Shown here: positions 9,718 through 19,339 of the stretch, in pieces
Numbering within the stretch: the first letter of the stretch is position 1
Layout: every line of letters begins with the position of its first letter
NCBI GenBank assembly: GCA_903826405.1
Contig: CAIKEH010000035.1
Span: 1 to 64,000, forward strand
Length of the DNA: 64,000 nt
Direction: 5' to 3'
DNA from: an uncultured bacterium
GTDB lineage: Bacteria; Bacteroidota; Bacteroidia; Chitinophagales; Chitinophagaceae
Made by a program: the position numbers and the translations under genes
The notes under the pieces: generated by a model
What the model saw: only the letters and a program-made list of their open reading frames with translations
Database searches by the model: none
What the model was told of the DNA's origin: nothing

Positions 9718-10350
9718 ATGTCCCTGTCCATCACCCTCATCATCATCATCATCACCTGTCTGGTCTCCATTCCCGCTTTCCGGGACCAGCAACTTAAAGA
9801 GAAACTCCTTTTCTGGCCCTATCGGATCCACCACCAGAAAGAATATCATCGATTCCTGACCGGCGGAGCTGTTCACGCAGACGGCATGCACCTCATTTTC
9901 AACATGGTCTCGTTTTACTCTTTCGGATTGAGTTTGGAACGCTTTCACTATCCCAGTTTATTCGGCAGTAATTCCACCTGGCTGTATATCTTCCTTTATT
10001 TAGGGGGGCTGGTATTGTCCGTGATCCCGGACTTCTTGAAATACAAAGACGTATATGGTTATCGGGCGCTGGGAGCCTCGGGAGCAGTTTCCGCGGTCAT
10101 ATTTTCCGCCATTGCCATTGAACCCACCACGTCAATATATCTTTTCCTCTTACCCATTCCCATACCCGGGTGGTTGTTCGGCATTCTATTCCTGATCATG
10201 TCCGCATACCTCGCAAAAAGATCTGCTGACAATATCGGGCATAACGCGCATTTCTGGGGTAGTGTGTTCGGACTGATCTTCACGCTCGTCTCGGGTTGGA
10301 CCATCGCCCATGTGGATCTGATCAGTCGCTTTATTGCGCAAGTGTTCTGA
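9718..10350 (+). CDS. Rhomboid-family intramembrane serine protease
   Basis: 210 residues from the ATG at 9718. A longer frame from 9613 would overlap rlmH and is rejected. About six membrane helices can be read. Catalytic features: GASG with Ser121 on one helix and His178 in GHNAHFWG on a later one, forming the rhomboid Ser-His dyad. The HADGMHLIFNM segment (Asn62) corresponds to the family HxxxN oxyanion region. Rhomboids cut membrane proteins within or near transmembrane helices; the substrate is unknown. It sits 28 bases after rlmH and converges with tilS, whose stop is 6 bases away. Confidence 0.88.
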   Translation: MSLSITLIIIIITCLVSIPAFRDQQLKEKLLFWPYRIHHQKEYHRFLTGGAVHADGMHLIFNMVSFYSFGLSLERFHYPSLFGSNSTWLYIFLYLGGLVLSVIPDFLKYKDVYGYRALGASGAVSAVIFSAIAIEPTTSIYLFLLPIPIPGWLFGILFLIMSAYLAKRSADNIGHNAHFWGSVFGLIFTLVSGWTIAHVDLISRFIAQVF

Positions 10351-10356
10351 GCATTT

Positions 10357-11724
10357 TCAGGCAGGTTTGAACCGGAGCTGAAGTTGACTTCGTGTTCCTT
10401 CCGTGATTCGGAATCTGTCATCTATACGCAGCCCGATGACCCAAATGATCTTTTTACCACTCTCCACTACCCAAACTTTCTCCTTATCGTTACGTGACAT
10501 CTTGAGGTCTATCAGGAAACGGGAGATCTTCTTTTTCTTGCGCATGCCAAGAGGGTAAAAATAATCCCCGGGCTTCCATGGTCTTACAAGAATGGGAAAT
10601 ATGAGGTCACGCGCATCAAGACAAGCCAGATGTGGGTCAGGAAGTATGGCCACACCCTGTACTTCGACGTCGAAATTCAAATTCAATTTACCAGGCGGGA
10701 ATATCAATTCCTTCATTCCCCTTTCCAACAGATATATCCCTTTCTCGGTCGAATGCAGGGCTGAAATGATGAACCAATTCCGATCCTTCAACAACCTATG
10801 GGTATTGGAATTCAAGATATGACCAGTATCACTATCCATTAAATGGATGATATCAGGTACCTGGTGAGCCGTGAACCCGTAACGTGAAAATATCTCCCAT
10901 ACCAGGGTATGTAGAGGTTCGGACCTCCTCAACAACTCCACGGGGACCCTCCACTCCTCTCCTGATGGGATCAAAAGCCTTTTCAATTCACGCTTGATCG
11001 AGCGGGAATAGAGCGCCTCGATCTCGCGAAAACGATCCAAATTAGCGACCAAATGGTCAGCGGCACCTGGGAATACTTTTTCTACTGCGGGTAGAATATC
11101 ATGCCTGATGGCGTTTCGGGTGTATTTGTTCTCTTGATTCGAACTATCCTCCACCCAGGCAAGTCCCTGCTGCTTTGCATAGGCTTCCAATTCCTGCCTT
11201 CGTGTAAAAAGCAAGGGGTGCACGGCGAGATCGGAATAGGGCTTCATTCCACGAAGTCCATGAATGCCTGTACCCCGGAAGAAATTCATGAGGAGTGTCT
11301 CTAGGTTGTCGTCCGCATGATGGGCGGTGACGATATGTTTTTGGAGACATCTGTTGCCCTGTTCATCATTCAGGAAATTCTGGAACCAGTCGTACCTCAA
11401 CTTCCTTGCTGCATCCTGAATGGATAATTTCTTCTCTTGTGCATACGCCACGGTGTCAAAACGTTTGGCAACCACCAAGACAGAATATTTATGGGCAATG
11501 GCCTCCACGAATTCCTGATCACGTCCACTTTCCTCACCTCGCAACTGGAAATTAGCATGCAGGATAACCAAATCAAACCCCGAGCGGTGGCAGAGATCTG
11601 AAAGCACCATGGAATCGAGTCCGCCACTGACGGCAAGGAATAGCTTGTCCCCAGCGGAGAAAAGTCCCTCCCTCCGGATATGTTGTTGGAACCTCGTTAA
11701 TAGGTCCGACTTTTCCTGTCGCAT
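10357..11724 (-). CDS. tilS: tRNA(Ile)-lysidine synthase
   Basis: 455 residues. TilS attaches lysine to C34 of tRNA-Ile(CAU), changing its specificity from AUG to AUA; it is essential in most bacteria. The N-terminal ATP-pyrophosphatase domain has the PP-loop SGGLDS (residues 33-38), followed by conserved HxxN-like (LHANFQLRG) and TAHHADDNLET segments. The C-terminal TilS domains carry LRPWKPGDYFYPLGM-type motifs. The ATG at 11724 is preferred; a TTG at 11742 in frame would overlap the upstream TPR gene by 4 bases. That gene ends 15 bases before, so the two form an operon. Confidence 0.95.
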   Translation of the reverse strand: MRQEKSDLLTRFQQHIRREGLFSAGDKLFLAVSGGLDSMVLSDLCHRSGFDLVILHANFQLRGEESGRDQEFVEAIAHKYSVLVVAKRFDTVAYAQEKKLSIQDAARKLRYDWFQNFLNDEQGNRCLQKHIVTAHHADDNLETLLMNFFRGTGIHGLRGMKPYSDLAVHPLLFTRRQELEAYAKQQGLAWVEDSSNQENKYTRNAIRHDILPAVEKVFPGAADHLVANLDRFREIEALYSRSIKRELKRLLIPSGEEWRVPVELLRRSEPLHTLVWEIFSRYGFTAHQVPDIIHLMDSDTGHILNSNTHRLLKDRNWFIISALHSTEKGIYLLERGMKELIFPPGKLNLNFDVEVQGVAILPDPHLACLDARDLIFPILVRPWKPGDYFYPLGMRKKKKISRFLIDLKMSRNDKEKVWVVESGKKIIWVIGLRIDDRFRITEGTRSQLQLRFKPA

Positions 11725-11738
11725 GATGTGTACGGTTT

Positions 11739-12050
11739 TCAATCCAATTCCTCCAATGCCGATCTCAATTCGTTAGCGGCATGATTTTCACCTTTTTTCA
11801 AAGCTTCCGCAATGCCGTTCGCATAGACCTTTCTGGCTTCATCCAACTGTTCACCCCTTTCCAGTAGTCTGCCCAAGTGGTAATAAGAGCCGATATATTC
11901 CGGATCTTTAGTCAATATATTTTCAAAAACCACTCGGGCCGATCCATCATCACCAGCCTTCACCAATTCCAGTGCCAGCGCATGCATGCTGAACAGGTCC
12001 TCAGGATCCTGACGCAGGAATTCTTTCAATTTGGAGATCCGATCGGTCAT
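11739..12050 (-). CDS. Small tetratricopeptide-repeat protein
   Basis: 103 residues, almost entirely two to three TPR-like helix pairs. The clearest repeat is about residues 52-85 with the alternation YYHLGRLLERGEQLDEARKVY. It is acidic and has no signal peptide, so it should be a cytoplasmic protein-interaction module. It lies directly upstream of tilS on the same strand, 14 bases apart, and is probably co-transcribed. The partner is unknown. Confidence 0.8.
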   Translation of the reverse strand: MTDRISKLKEFLRQDPEDLFSMHALALELVKAGDDGSARVVFENILTKDPEYIGSYYHLGRLLERGEQLDEARKVYANGIAEALKKGENHAANELRSALEELD

Positions 12051-12096
12051 ATGAAAAATTGAACATGGAAATATATGCTTTCTGTGATCCCCTGCC

Positions 12097-12104
12097 TATA
12101 TTTG
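12097..12104 (+). promoter_or_regulatory. -7 element of the etfBA promoter
   Basis: TATATTTG matches TAnnTTTG and lies 61 bases before etfB. It would give a leader of about 55 bases. No clean -33 TTG is visible. Confidence 0.45.
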
Positions 12105-12165
12105 TAGCCGAATGGTTGCATAAACAACCTTAAAGAAGGGAACACGAACGCCTAAAAAAATCGGC

Positions 12166-12909
12166 ATGAAGATCCTCGTAAGTATCAGTAAAACACCGGA
12201 CACCACGGCAAAAATAGCTTTCACGGACAACAACACGAAATTCGCCACTGACGGGGTACAGTGGATCATCAACCCTTATGATGAATGGTATGCCCTTGTC
12301 CGGGCCATCGAACTGAAGGAGAAGGATCCATCGGTTTCCGTCCATTTGATCAATGTTGGTGGGGCTGATGCTGAGCCGATCCTGCGCAAGGCATTGGCGC
12401 TCGGGGGTGACGAAGCTATCCGGGTGAATACCGAAGGTAACGACAGTTATTACATCGCTTCCCAGATAGCCTTTGTTGCGAAAGAAGGCACATACGACCT
12501 TGTCCTGACGGGAAAAGAGACGATCGACTTCAACGGCTCTTCCATCGGCGGTATGCTGGCGGAAATGCTGGACTTGCCTTTTGTAAGCCTCGCCACCTCA
12601 CTGGAAATATCTGGAATCACGGCAACGGTCAAACGAGAAATAGAAGGTGGAGAAGAATCGATACATGCCGACTTGCCGCTGGTTGTCAGTTGCCAGAAGG
12701 GCATGGCGGAAGCCAGGATCCCCAATATGCGTGGCATCATGTCTGCCCGTACCAAACCGCTGAAAGTGGTGGAGCCTGTTGCCGCAGAAAATCTGACCTC
12801 AATCAAGTCATTTGAACTGCCGCCGGCAAAAGCCGGCGTCAAACTGGTCTCGGCGGATGATGCCGGGGAACTCGTACGTCTGCTTCATGAGGAAGCCAAA
12901 TCCTTCTGA
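12166..12909 (+). CDS. etfB: Electron transfer flavoprotein, beta subunit
   Basis: 247 residues, usual for EtfB. With EtfA it forms a heterodimer holding FAD (and AMP in the beta subunit) that takes electrons from acyl-CoA dehydrogenases and passes them to the quinone pool. Family marks: the start MKILVSISKTPD, NPYDEWYALVRAIELKE, the nucleotide-binding stretch LTGKETIDFNGSSIGGMLAE (about 122-141) and PNMRGIMSARTKPL. etfA follows after 32 bases. The -7 element at 12097 probably drives both. Confidence 0.96.
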   Translation: MKILVSISKTPDTTAKIAFTDNNTKFATDGVQWIINPYDEWYALVRAIELKEKDPSVSVHLINVGGADAEPILRKALALGGDEAIRVNTEGNDSYYIASQIAFVAKEGTYDLVLTGKETIDFNGSSIGGMLAEMLDLPFVSLATSLEISGITATVKREIEGGEESIHADLPLVVSCQKGMAEARIPNMRGIMSARTKPLKVVEPVAAENLTSIKSFELPPAKAGVKLVSADDAGELVRLLHEEAKSF

Positions 12910-12941
12910 ACGAACATTAACATCCAAACAAAGCCATTCAT

Positions 12942-13907
12942 ATGTCTGTGCTCATATACATCGATCACGCCGACGGGCAAGTCAAGAAAGTCTCCCACGA
13001 AGCTCTTTCATATGGTGCTGCGTTGGCCAAGGCAATAGGAACCACAGCTGAGGGATTGGTGTTGGGTAAAACCAGCGGGGATCTGGCCGTACTCGGTATC
13101 TATGGCATCACTAAAGTTCATCAGGTCACCCATGCGAATTTGGATCAGGTGGATGCTCAGGTATTCGCAGCCTTGATCGCCGATGCTGCAATCGCGGTGA
13201 ACGCCAGTGTGGTGATTTTTTCGAACAACATCAATGGCAAAGCCATCGCTCCCCGGGTTTCCGTCCGACTGAAGGCCGGACTGGTCTCAGGTGCCGTATC
13301 ACTCCCCGACCTGACAAATGGCTTTGTGGTGAGGAAATCGGTGTTCTCTGGTAAAGCATTTGCACGGGTAGAAATCAACACCCCAATCAAGGTGATCGCG
13401 GTGAACCCCAATGCTTACCCCGTCCATACCTTGGAAGGTCAGGCGGAGGTAGTGGCCCTGGATTTACAGCCCCGGGACTCTCGCATCAAGGTTACCGCCA
13501 CCAACAAAATAAGTGGGAAAGTACCCCTATCTGAAGCGGACCTGGTCGTCAGTGCCGGACGTGGCCTGAAGGGTCCGGAGAACTGGGGAATGGTGGAGGA
13601 ACTTGCCGAATTGCTCGGTGCAGCCACTGCATGTTCCCGTCCCGTTGCCGATGCCCATTGGAGGCCGCATCATGAGCATGTCGGCCAGACGGGGCTTGCC
13701 ATCGCCCCCAACCTGTACATTGCCATCGGCATATCGGGTGCCATTCAGCATCTCGCAGGTGTCAACCGGAGCAAGGTCATCGTGGTCATCAACAAGGATC
13801 CGGAAGCACCATTCTTCAAAGCCGCAGATTACGGAATCGTGGGGGATGCTTTTGAAGTAGTTCCCAAGATCATCACCGCCGTCAGGAAGCTCAAGGGAAT
13901 CGCCTGA
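12942..13907 (+). CDS. etfA: Electron transfer flavoprotein, alpha subunit
   Basis: 321 residues. The N-terminal domain matches the EtfA/EtfB fold. The C-terminal FAD-binding domain (about 185-318) has VVSAGRGLKGPENW, the arginine loop SRPVADAHW, the QTG and the signature GISGAIQHLAG followed by VVINKDPEAPFFKAADYG. This subunit binds the redox-active FAD. It partners the product of etfB immediately upstream, in electron transfer from beta-oxidation or related dehydrogenases to the respiratory chain. Confidence 0.97.
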   Translation: MSVLIYIDHADGQVKKVSHEALSYGAALAKAIGTTAEGLVLGKTSGDLAVLGIYGITKVHQVTHANLDQVDAQVFAALIADAAIAVNASVVIFSNNINGKAIAPRVSVRLKAGLVSGAVSLPDLTNGFVVRKSVFSGKAFARVEINTPIKVIAVNPNAYPVHTLEGQAEVVALDLQPRDSRIKVTATNKISGKVPLSEADLVVSAGRGLKGPENWGMVEELAELLGAATACSRPVADAHWRPHHEHVGQTGLAIAPNLYIAIGISGAIQHLAGVNRSKVIVVINKDPEAPFFKAADYGIVGDAFEVVPKIITAVRKLKGIA

Positions 13908-13969
13908 AAAACAGTCAAAGACTCAAGCTGGACAACCCTTTGCAAGAGGTTTTCGGAATAAAAAAAACG

Positions 13970-13977
13970 TACATTTG
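13970..13977 (+). promoter_or_regulatory. -7 element directly before the DUF151 nuclease gene
   Basis: TACATTTG matches TAnnTTTG and ends 9 bases before the ATG at 13987. Transcription from it would start within a few bases of the start codon, giving a nearly leaderless mRNA. Confidence 0.5.
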
Positions 13978-13986
13978 GGCTTTGAT

Positions 13987-14574
13987 ATGAAGAAAATAGA
14001 ATTGGAGATCGTAGCCCTTTCCCATAGCATCACCCAGACTCATTCTTACGCAGTGGTATTGGGTGAGGTGAATGGTCTTCGCCGCCTTCCCATCGTAATC
14101 GGGGGGTTTGAAGCCCAGGCCATCGCCGTGGCCCTGGAACGCATGCAACCCAGCCGCCCGCTCACGCATGACCTGATGAAGAATTTCATGACTGCCTTCA
14201 GCATCGAACTCCACGAAGTGATCATCTGTGACCTTCAGGAAGGTATCTTCTTTTCCAAACTCCTTTGCAGCAACGACAACGATACTGTGGAGATAGATTC
14301 TCGTACATCGGATGCACTGGCTTTGGCCGTGCGCTTTGGATGCCCCATCTACACATACGAGAATATTCTCGAAAACGCAGGCATGTTGATGGAGGATTCC
14401 GGCAAGAAGAAAAAAAATGTCATCCCCCATCATGAAGAAGGCAAAAGCAATCAAGACCTGAAGGGACTCAGCCTGGAAGAACTCAACACCCTGCTGAACG
14501 ACGTTCTCGATCAGGAGGATTATATCCGTGCAATAGCCATCCGCGACGAGATCAATAGCAGGAAGGGAGAATAA
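13987..14574 (+). CDS. Bifunctional nuclease family protein (DUF151) with UvrB/UvrC motif
   Basis: 195 residues from the ATG at 13987; a TTG start 4 codons earlier falls inside the promoter element and is rejected. Residues 1 to about 135 match the DUF151/BFN domain: LGEVNGLRRLPIVIGGFEAQAIA, the HDLMKNF segment and the SRTSDALALAVRFGCPIY block. The last ~35 residues (LEELNTLLNDVLDQEDYIRAIAIRDEI) resemble the UvrB/UvrC interaction motif. BFN homologues have DNase/RNase activity in plants; the bacterial role is not settled. ispE follows after 19 bases. Confidence 0.88.
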   Translation: MKKIELEIVALSHSITQTHSYAVVLGEVNGLRRLPIVIGGFEAQAIAVALERMQPSRPLTHDLMKNFMTAFSIELHEVIICDLQEGIFFSKLLCSNDNDTVEIDSRTSDALALAVRFGCPIYTYENILENAGMLMEDSGKKKKNVIPHHEEGKSNQDLKGLSLEELNTLLNDVLDQEDYIRAIAIRDEINSRKGE

Positions 14575-14593
14575 ACCCGCCATTAATCCATTC

Positions 14594-15418
14594 ATGATCA
14601 CCTTTCCCAATGCCAAGATCAATATAGGATTGAGGATAGTCCGGAAACGGGAAGATGGTTACCACGATCTGGAAACCTTCTTCCAACCTATAGCCATTGA
14701 AGATGCCCTGGAAATAAATGAAGCCATCGGACATGAACCCACCACCATGTCCCAAAGCGGTATTCTTGTTCTGGGAAATGTACAGGACAATCTCTGTTTC
14801 AAGGCCTGGCAATTGTTGAAATCCAGGTATCCCGGCATCCCTGAAGTAAGGATACATCTCCACAAAGTGATACCCATGGGTGCTGGCCTTGGTGGTGGGT
14901 CATCCGATGGCGCTTTCACACTACATTCCCTTAATGCCCTGTTTGAATTGGGAATCACGATCCCTCACCTTGCCCAACTTGCCCTTGAATTGGGTAGCGA
15001 TTGTCCCTTCTTCATTCATAACACCCCCTGTTTCGCCATGGGGCGAGGTGAACAATTGACCCCAAAAAGAATAGACTTATCCGGACATGAACTGGTTGTT
15101 ATCCACCCCGGCATTCACACATCCACGCGTCAGGCCTTCCATGGCATCATGGCTTCATCCGAAGGACCAGCTCTGATAGAACTGCTGGACCTCCCGATAA
15201 ACCAATGGAAGGGGGTCGTGGTGAACGACTTCGAAAAAACCATCTTTGCAGCAGAACCTCGCATCGCCGCGATCCGCGATATGCTTTACGAAAAAGGCGC
15301 TGAATATGCTTCCCTTACAGGCAGCGGATCTTCCGTTTATGGCATGTTCAGAAAAGGTATATCGCCCGAGATCACTGCGGAAAAAGACTGGAAAGTCTTC
15401 CGGCCCGCTTTCCTGTGA
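14594..15418 (+). CDS. ispE: 4-diphosphocytidyl-2-C-methyl-D-erythritol kinase
   Basis: 274 residues. IspE phosphorylates CDP-methylerythritol at the 2-hydroxyl, the fourth step of the MEP route to isoprenoids. It is a GHMP kinase: the start FPNAKINIGL with the substrate-binding Lys/Asn, the ATP loop PMGAGLGGGSSDGA (94-107), an LGSDCPFF motif and the C-terminal LTGSGSSVYGMF motif. It lies 19 bases after the DUF151 gene and is probably translated from the same mRNA. Confidence 0.96.
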   Translation: MITFPNAKINIGLRIVRKREDGYHDLETFFQPIAIEDALEINEAIGHEPTTMSQSGILVLGNVQDNLCFKAWQLLKSRYPGIPEVRIHLHKVIPMGAGLGGGSSDGAFTLHSLNALFELGITIPHLAQLALELGSDCPFFIHNTPCFAMGRGEQLTPKRIDLSGHELVVIHPGIHTSTRQAFHGIMASSEGPALIELLDLPINQWKGVVVNDFEKTIFAAEPRIAAIRDMLYEKGAEYASLTGSGSSVYGMFRKGISPEITAEKDWKVFRPAFL

Positions 15419-15543
15419 TAGGATTTTTTCACGTAATGACTTATCTTGCAAGAAATCAAACAGCGATCTACCAGAACATGCATATCGCCATTTTCCTGCA
15501 CGCCAACCTCGATCTGCTCAATCATCGAGGATAGTCTTTGTAT

Positions 15544-15565
15544 ACCCCGGCATATCAACCGGGGT
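15544..15565 (+). promoter_or_regulatory. Perfect hairpin upstream of rocD
   Basis: A 7-bp perfect stem (ACCCCGG with CCGGGGT, 8-base loop) lies in the 219-base gap between ispE and rocD. It is not followed by a T run, so it is a weak terminator at best. It could be a leader structure or a regulator site. Nothing else was recognised in that gap. Confidence 0.3.
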
Positions 15566-15637
15566 GACTCTCCAATGCACTGATCGCTCATTAAGTACAC
15601 CTTCTTCTTTAAAAGCCTTTCAATTCATACTTCATAT

Positions 15638-16894
15638 ATGAATGCTATATCATCCCAACTTCAATCGAATTCCTTGAACCTGATTTCCAAAACTGAATAT
15701 CATATAGGTCTTGAAGAAAAATATGGTGCCCACAATTACCATCCTCTTCCCGTTGTTCTATCACGCGGACGGGGTGTTGAGGTTTGGGATGTGGAAGGAA
15801 AGAGTTATTTCGATTTTCTCAGCGGCTACTCAGCCGTGAATCAAGGACACTGCCACCCCCGGATCATCTCCGTCCTCCAGGAACAGGCAGCCAAACTCAC
15901 ACTCACCTCACGGGCTTTCCATAATGATCAACTCGGGGAATATGAGAAATTCATGACGGAAAAGTTCGGATATGAGAAATTGCTTCCGATGAACACTGGC
16001 GTTGAAGCCGTGGAGACAGCCATCAAACTGGCCAGGCGCTGGGGTTATGCGATCAAGAAGATCCGGGAAAACCAAGCCAAGATCATCGTCTGCTCCCAGA
16101 ATTTCCATGGCCGGACCAGTACGGTTATCTCCTTCAGTTCAGACCCGTCATCGTACGAGAATTTCGGACCTTTCATGCCCGGCTTCATATCCATTCCATT
16201 CAATGACCTGCCTGCTTTGGAAAAAGCCCTGCAGGATCCGCAAGTGGCCGCTTTCCTGGTTGAACCCATCCAGGGGGAAGCAGGAGTGGTCGTGCCGGAT
16301 GAGGGCTATCTTGCTCAAGCCAAGGAATATTGTACCGCAGCAAACGTACTTTTCATCGGGGATGAGATACAAACCGGTTTGGGTAGAACAGGGCGCATGC
16401 TCTGTCTCGATCACGAAAAGGTGCGTCCGGACATCCTCATTCTCGGCAAGGCCCTGAGTGGTGGCACCTTGCCGGTGAGTGCCGTGCTAGCCGATGATGA
16501 GATCATGCTAACCATTAAACCAGGTGAACATGGATCCACTTATGGGGGTAATCCATTGGCCTGCCGGGTAGCTATCGAGTCCATCCGGATACTTGAAGAG
16601 GAGAACATGGTGGAGAATGCGGTCATGATGGGAGACTTGCTTAGGTCGGAGATCATGGCTTTGAAATCACCCCTGATCGAACTGGTCCGCGGAAAAGGCC
16701 TGCTGAATGCCATCGTCATTCGCCATTCAGACCCTGAAGCTGCTTGGAAGATCTGTATGGCCATGAAGGAACTGGGTTTGCTGGCGAAACCCACCCATGG
16801 GGACAAGATCAGGTTGGCTCCCCCATTGCTCATCAGCGCCCAACAGGTCAAAGAAGCAGCTGGCATCATCGGTAGAAGTCTTGCCGCATTCTGA
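15638..16894 (+). CDS. rocD: Ornithine aminotransferase
   Basis: 418 residues, a class III PLP aminotransferase. It converts ornithine and 2-oxoglutarate to glutamate semialdehyde and glutamate, linking arginine and proline metabolism. Evidence: the N-terminal [19 protein letters not shown] and [16 protein letters not shown] segments typical of ornithine aminotransferases, the [19 protein letters not shown]-phosphate region, [12 protein letters not shown] with the PLP-binding Asp, and the Schiff-base Lys271 in LGKALSGG. The length is right for the family. It is cytoplasmic and appears to be transcribed alone. Confidence 0.93.
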   Translation: MNAISSQLQSNSLNLISKTEYHIGLEEKYGAHNYHPLPVVLSRGRGVEVWDVEGKSYFDFLSGYSAVNQGHCHPRIISVLQEQAAKLTLTSRAFHNDQLGEYEKFMTEKFGYEKLLPMNTGVEAVETAIKLARRWGYAIKKIRENQAKIIVCSQNFHGRTSTVISFSSDPSSYENFGPFMPGFISIPFNDLPALEKALQDPQVAAFLVEPIQGEAGVVVPDEGYLAQAKEYCTAANVLFIGDEIQTGLGRTGRMLCLDHEKVRPDILILGKALSGGTLPVSAVLADDEIMLTIKPGEHGSTYGGNPLACRVAIESIRILEEENMVENAVMMGDLLRSEIMALKSPLIELVRGKGLLNAIVIRHSDPEAAWKICMAMKELGLLAKPTHGDKIRLAPPLLISAQQVKEAAGIIGRSLAAF

Positions 16895-16983
16895 ACGGAT
16901 AAATCAACGAGCAAGCTGATGCATGTCCGCCATCATCAGATGCCCTCAGGAATTTCCGTAAATTCGTCCCCCAAGTGAACAGC

Positions 16984-18651
16984 ATGAGTGAAGAAAAATC
17001 ATTGAATTTCCTGGAAGAGATCATCGAGGAGGACCTGAGGACCGGCAAGTACAAGTCGATACATACCCGTTTTCCACCTGAACCGAATGGATACCTGCAC
17101 ATCGGCCATGCCAAGAGCATATGCCTGAACTTCGGACTCGCAGACAAGTACGGGGGAAAGACCAACCTACGATTCGACGACACCAACCCTGTCACGGAAG
17201 AGACCGAGTATGTGGATTCCATCAAAGAAGACGTTCGCTGGCTCGGTTTCGAATGGGATGGAGAATATTTCGCTTCTGATTACTTCCCACAACTGTTCTC
17301 CTTCGCATGTGACCTGATCAGGAATGGTCATGCCTATGTGGATGATTCCAATTCAGAAGAGATCGCAGCCAGCAAGGGAACACCCACCACAACAGGGAAA
17401 AACAGCCCTTTCCGGGAAAGGAGCATAGAGGAGAATCTTCGCCTTTTTTCAGAAATGAAGGAAGGCATATTTCCCGATGGCGCGAAGGTATTACGCGCCA
17501 AAATAGACATGGCCTCCCCGAACATGCACCTGCGCGACCCCATCATGTATCGCATCCGCCATGTGCCACACCACCGTACAGGAGATAAATGGTGCATCTA
17601 TCCCATGTACGATTTCGCTCATGGCGAATCGGACTCCATCGAAAACATCACCCATTCCATCTGCACACTCGAATTCGAGGTGCACCGCCCACTTTATCAA
17701 TGGTACATAGATAAACTTGGGATCTTCCCTTCCCGACAATACGAATTCGCAAGGCTCAACCTGAACTATACGGTGATGAGCAAACGAAAACTGCTTCAAC
17801 TGGTCAACGAGGGTCTGGTCGATGGATGGAACGACCCCAGAATGCCCACCCTATCCGGATTGCGGCGGCGAGGTTATACTCCTGAATCCATCCGCAACTT
17901 CTGTGAACGCATCGGCATTCAGCGAAGAGAAAACATCATCGATGTCGGGCTACTGGAGTTCTGCGTAAGGGAAGATCTTAACCGCATTGCAGAACGACGC
18001 ATGGCCGTATTGGACCCCATCAAACTGGTGATCACCAATTATCCCGTTGGACAGACCGAGATCGTTCTGGCGGAGAACAACCCGGAAAAAGAAGACCATG
18101 GAGGCGTACGTGAGCTTCCGTTCTGCCGCGAACTCTGGATCGAAGCCGAAGACTTCATGGAAGTGCCTGCCAAGAAATGGTTCAGGCTTGCGCCTGGTCA
18201 GATGGTTCGGCTTAAGAATGCCTACATCGTTCAATGTGAGGGATGCGTGAAGGATGGCGACGGCAAAGTCATTGAAGTACATTGCACCTACCTTCCGGAA
18301 ACCCGTAGCGGAAGTGATCATTCCGGCATCAATGTGAAAGGGACCATTCACTGGGTCTCCGTTCCTCATGCAATAGGTTCGGAACTGAGGCTGTACGACC
18401 GCCTGTTCAAGATGGAAGACCCCGCCAGTGAGGATGGTGACTTCAAGGAACACCTCAATCCAGATTCCCTTCAGGTCATCCGCCACGCATGGCTGGAACC
18501 TTCGCTTTCCCAGGCACGAGCAGGGGAATTCTATCAATTCATTCGTAAAGGTTACTTCACTCCCGACCATATGCTCAGTCAGGAAGGCAGGCCTGTCTTC
18601 AACAGGACAGTCACCCTGAAAGACAACTGGGCAAAAACACAGAAAAAATAA
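16984..18651 (+). CDS. glnS: Glutaminyl-tRNA synthetase
   Basis: 555 residues from the ATG at 16984 (a GTG three codons earlier is in frame). It charges tRNA-Gln. Class I synthetase marks: RFPPEPNGYLHIGHAKS with HIGH at 39-42, FDDTNP, the MSK (265-267) counterpart of KMSKS in VMSKRKL, and the C-terminal beta-barrel anticodon domain with ETRSG and HWVS motifs. Direct charging by GlnS implies that this organism need not rely only on the GatCAB route. It converges with the small membrane protein gene 29 bases downstream. Confidence 0.97.
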   Translation: MSEEKSLNFLEEIIEEDLRTGKYKSIHTRFPPEPNGYLHIGHAKSICLNFGLADKYGGKTNLRFDDTNPVTEETEYVDSIKEDVRWLGFEWDGEYFASDYFPQLFSFACDLIRNGHAYVDDSNSEEIAASKGTPTTTGKNSPFRERSIEENLRLFSEMKEGIFPDGAKVLRAKIDMASPNMHLRDPIMYRIRHVPHHRTGDKWCIYPMYDFAHGESDSIENITHSICTLEFEVHRPLYQWYIDKLGIFPSRQYEFARLNLNYTVMSKRKLLQLVNEGLVDGWNDPRMPTLSGLRRRGYTPESIRNFCERIGIQRRENIIDVGLLEFCVREDLNRIAERRMAVLDPIKLVITNYPVGQTEIVLAENNPEKEDHGGVRELPFCRELWIEAEDFMEVPAKKWFRLAPGQMVRLKNAYIVQCEGCVKDGDGKVIEVHCTYLPETRSGSDHSGINVKGTIHWVSVPHAIGSELRLYDRLFKMEDPASEDGDFKEHLNPDSLQVIRHAWLEPSLSQARAGEFYQFIRKGYFTPDHMLSQEGRPVFNRTVTLKDNWAKTQKK

Positions 18652-18680
18652 GAAGAAGGAACTGATCTGGACACATCCGA

Positions 18681-19097
18681 TCAAGAGGCTTCAGCCCGTT
18701 GTGCATTTACCTTTCCTTGTGGGAATATCGCAGCCAGGAAAAGGAAGATTACGGACAACATCATCAACCAGATGCCGATCCTTTTTTCAGGGCAATATCC
18801 TCCATAACAGGATGAGAAAAGGATGAAAGACTTGACGGCATATGCCAGATTCATAGCCGTACAGAAAAGGGCCAATCGCTTCAGCCACAAAAGGGAGAGG
18901 AATGAACAAATTGTACTGATCAAAGCCATGAACAGCAGGAACTTTCCCGGCTTTCCGTACATGTTTTTCTGAGAGAAGAAAGCAGTGAAATCCATACCGA
19001 TATCTGCATGGTGGGTCCAGGTCATGAAACAGGAAGCAACCAGCACCATAAATGCGGCTAGGCTGACCCATTTGGAAAGGTGCGCATATCGTTGCAT
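18681..19097 (-). CDS. Small four-helix membrane protein of unknown function
   Basis: 138 residues from the ATG at 19097. A longer frame to 19232 would read through tRNA-Cys and is rejected. Four hydrophobic segments at about 10-28, 51-70, 73-95 and 105-126 suggest an inner-membrane protein; the C-terminus is basic and polar. Several cysteines (SSCYGGYCPEK between helices 3 and 4) could face the periplasm. No family was recognised. It is probably expressed behind tRNA-Cys, from the same strand. Confidence 0.7.
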   Translation of the reverse strand: MQRYAHLSKWVSLAAFMVLVASCFMTWTHHADIGMDFTAFFSQKNMYGKPGKFLLFMALISTICSFLSLLWLKRLALFCTAMNLAYAVKSFILFSSCYGGYCPEKRIGIWLMMLSVIFLFLAAIFPQGKVNAQRAEAS

Positions 19098-19139
19098 ATC
19101 ATCTGAATAAAAAAGCGAAGGTGGATGCCCTTCGCCAAG

Positions 19140-19210
19140 AGGTACCGAGCGGATTCGAACCGCTGTACGAGGTTTTGCAGACCTCTGCCTAGCCACTCGG
19201 CCACGGTACC
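19140..19210 (-). tRNA. tRNA-Cys (anticodon GCA)
   Basis: 71 bases. The acceptor stem GGTACCG/CGGTACC is perfect. The anticodon stem GAGGT/ACCTC encloses the loop CTGCAAA, giving GCA. The T arm has GCGGTTCGAATCCGC. The base after the acceptor stem is U73, the known discriminator for tRNA-Cys. CCA is not encoded. Confidence 0.97.
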
Positions 19211-19249
19211 GGATTTGACGCCAGGAACTCAAACTCCCGGCATGCCTCG

Positions 19250-19257
19250 CAAAAATA
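19250..19257 (-). promoter_or_regulatory. -7 element for tRNA-Cys
   Basis: Read on the minus strand this is TATTTTTG, matching TAnnTTTG, 40 bases upstream of the tRNA 5' end. A partial -33 (TTCG) lies about 20 bases further upstream. Confidence 0.4.
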
Positions 19258-19339
19258 GTATTTTACGCCCTAATTCCGAAAGTAAATCACGCCCTGCTGA
19301 AAATGAACCGCATCGGCATAACTTTCATATAAATTACCC

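Noticed and set aside
19098-19232. N-terminal extension of the small membrane protein
   Set aside because: It would translate tRNA-Cys. The ATG at 19097 just before the first hydrophobic helix is the natural start.
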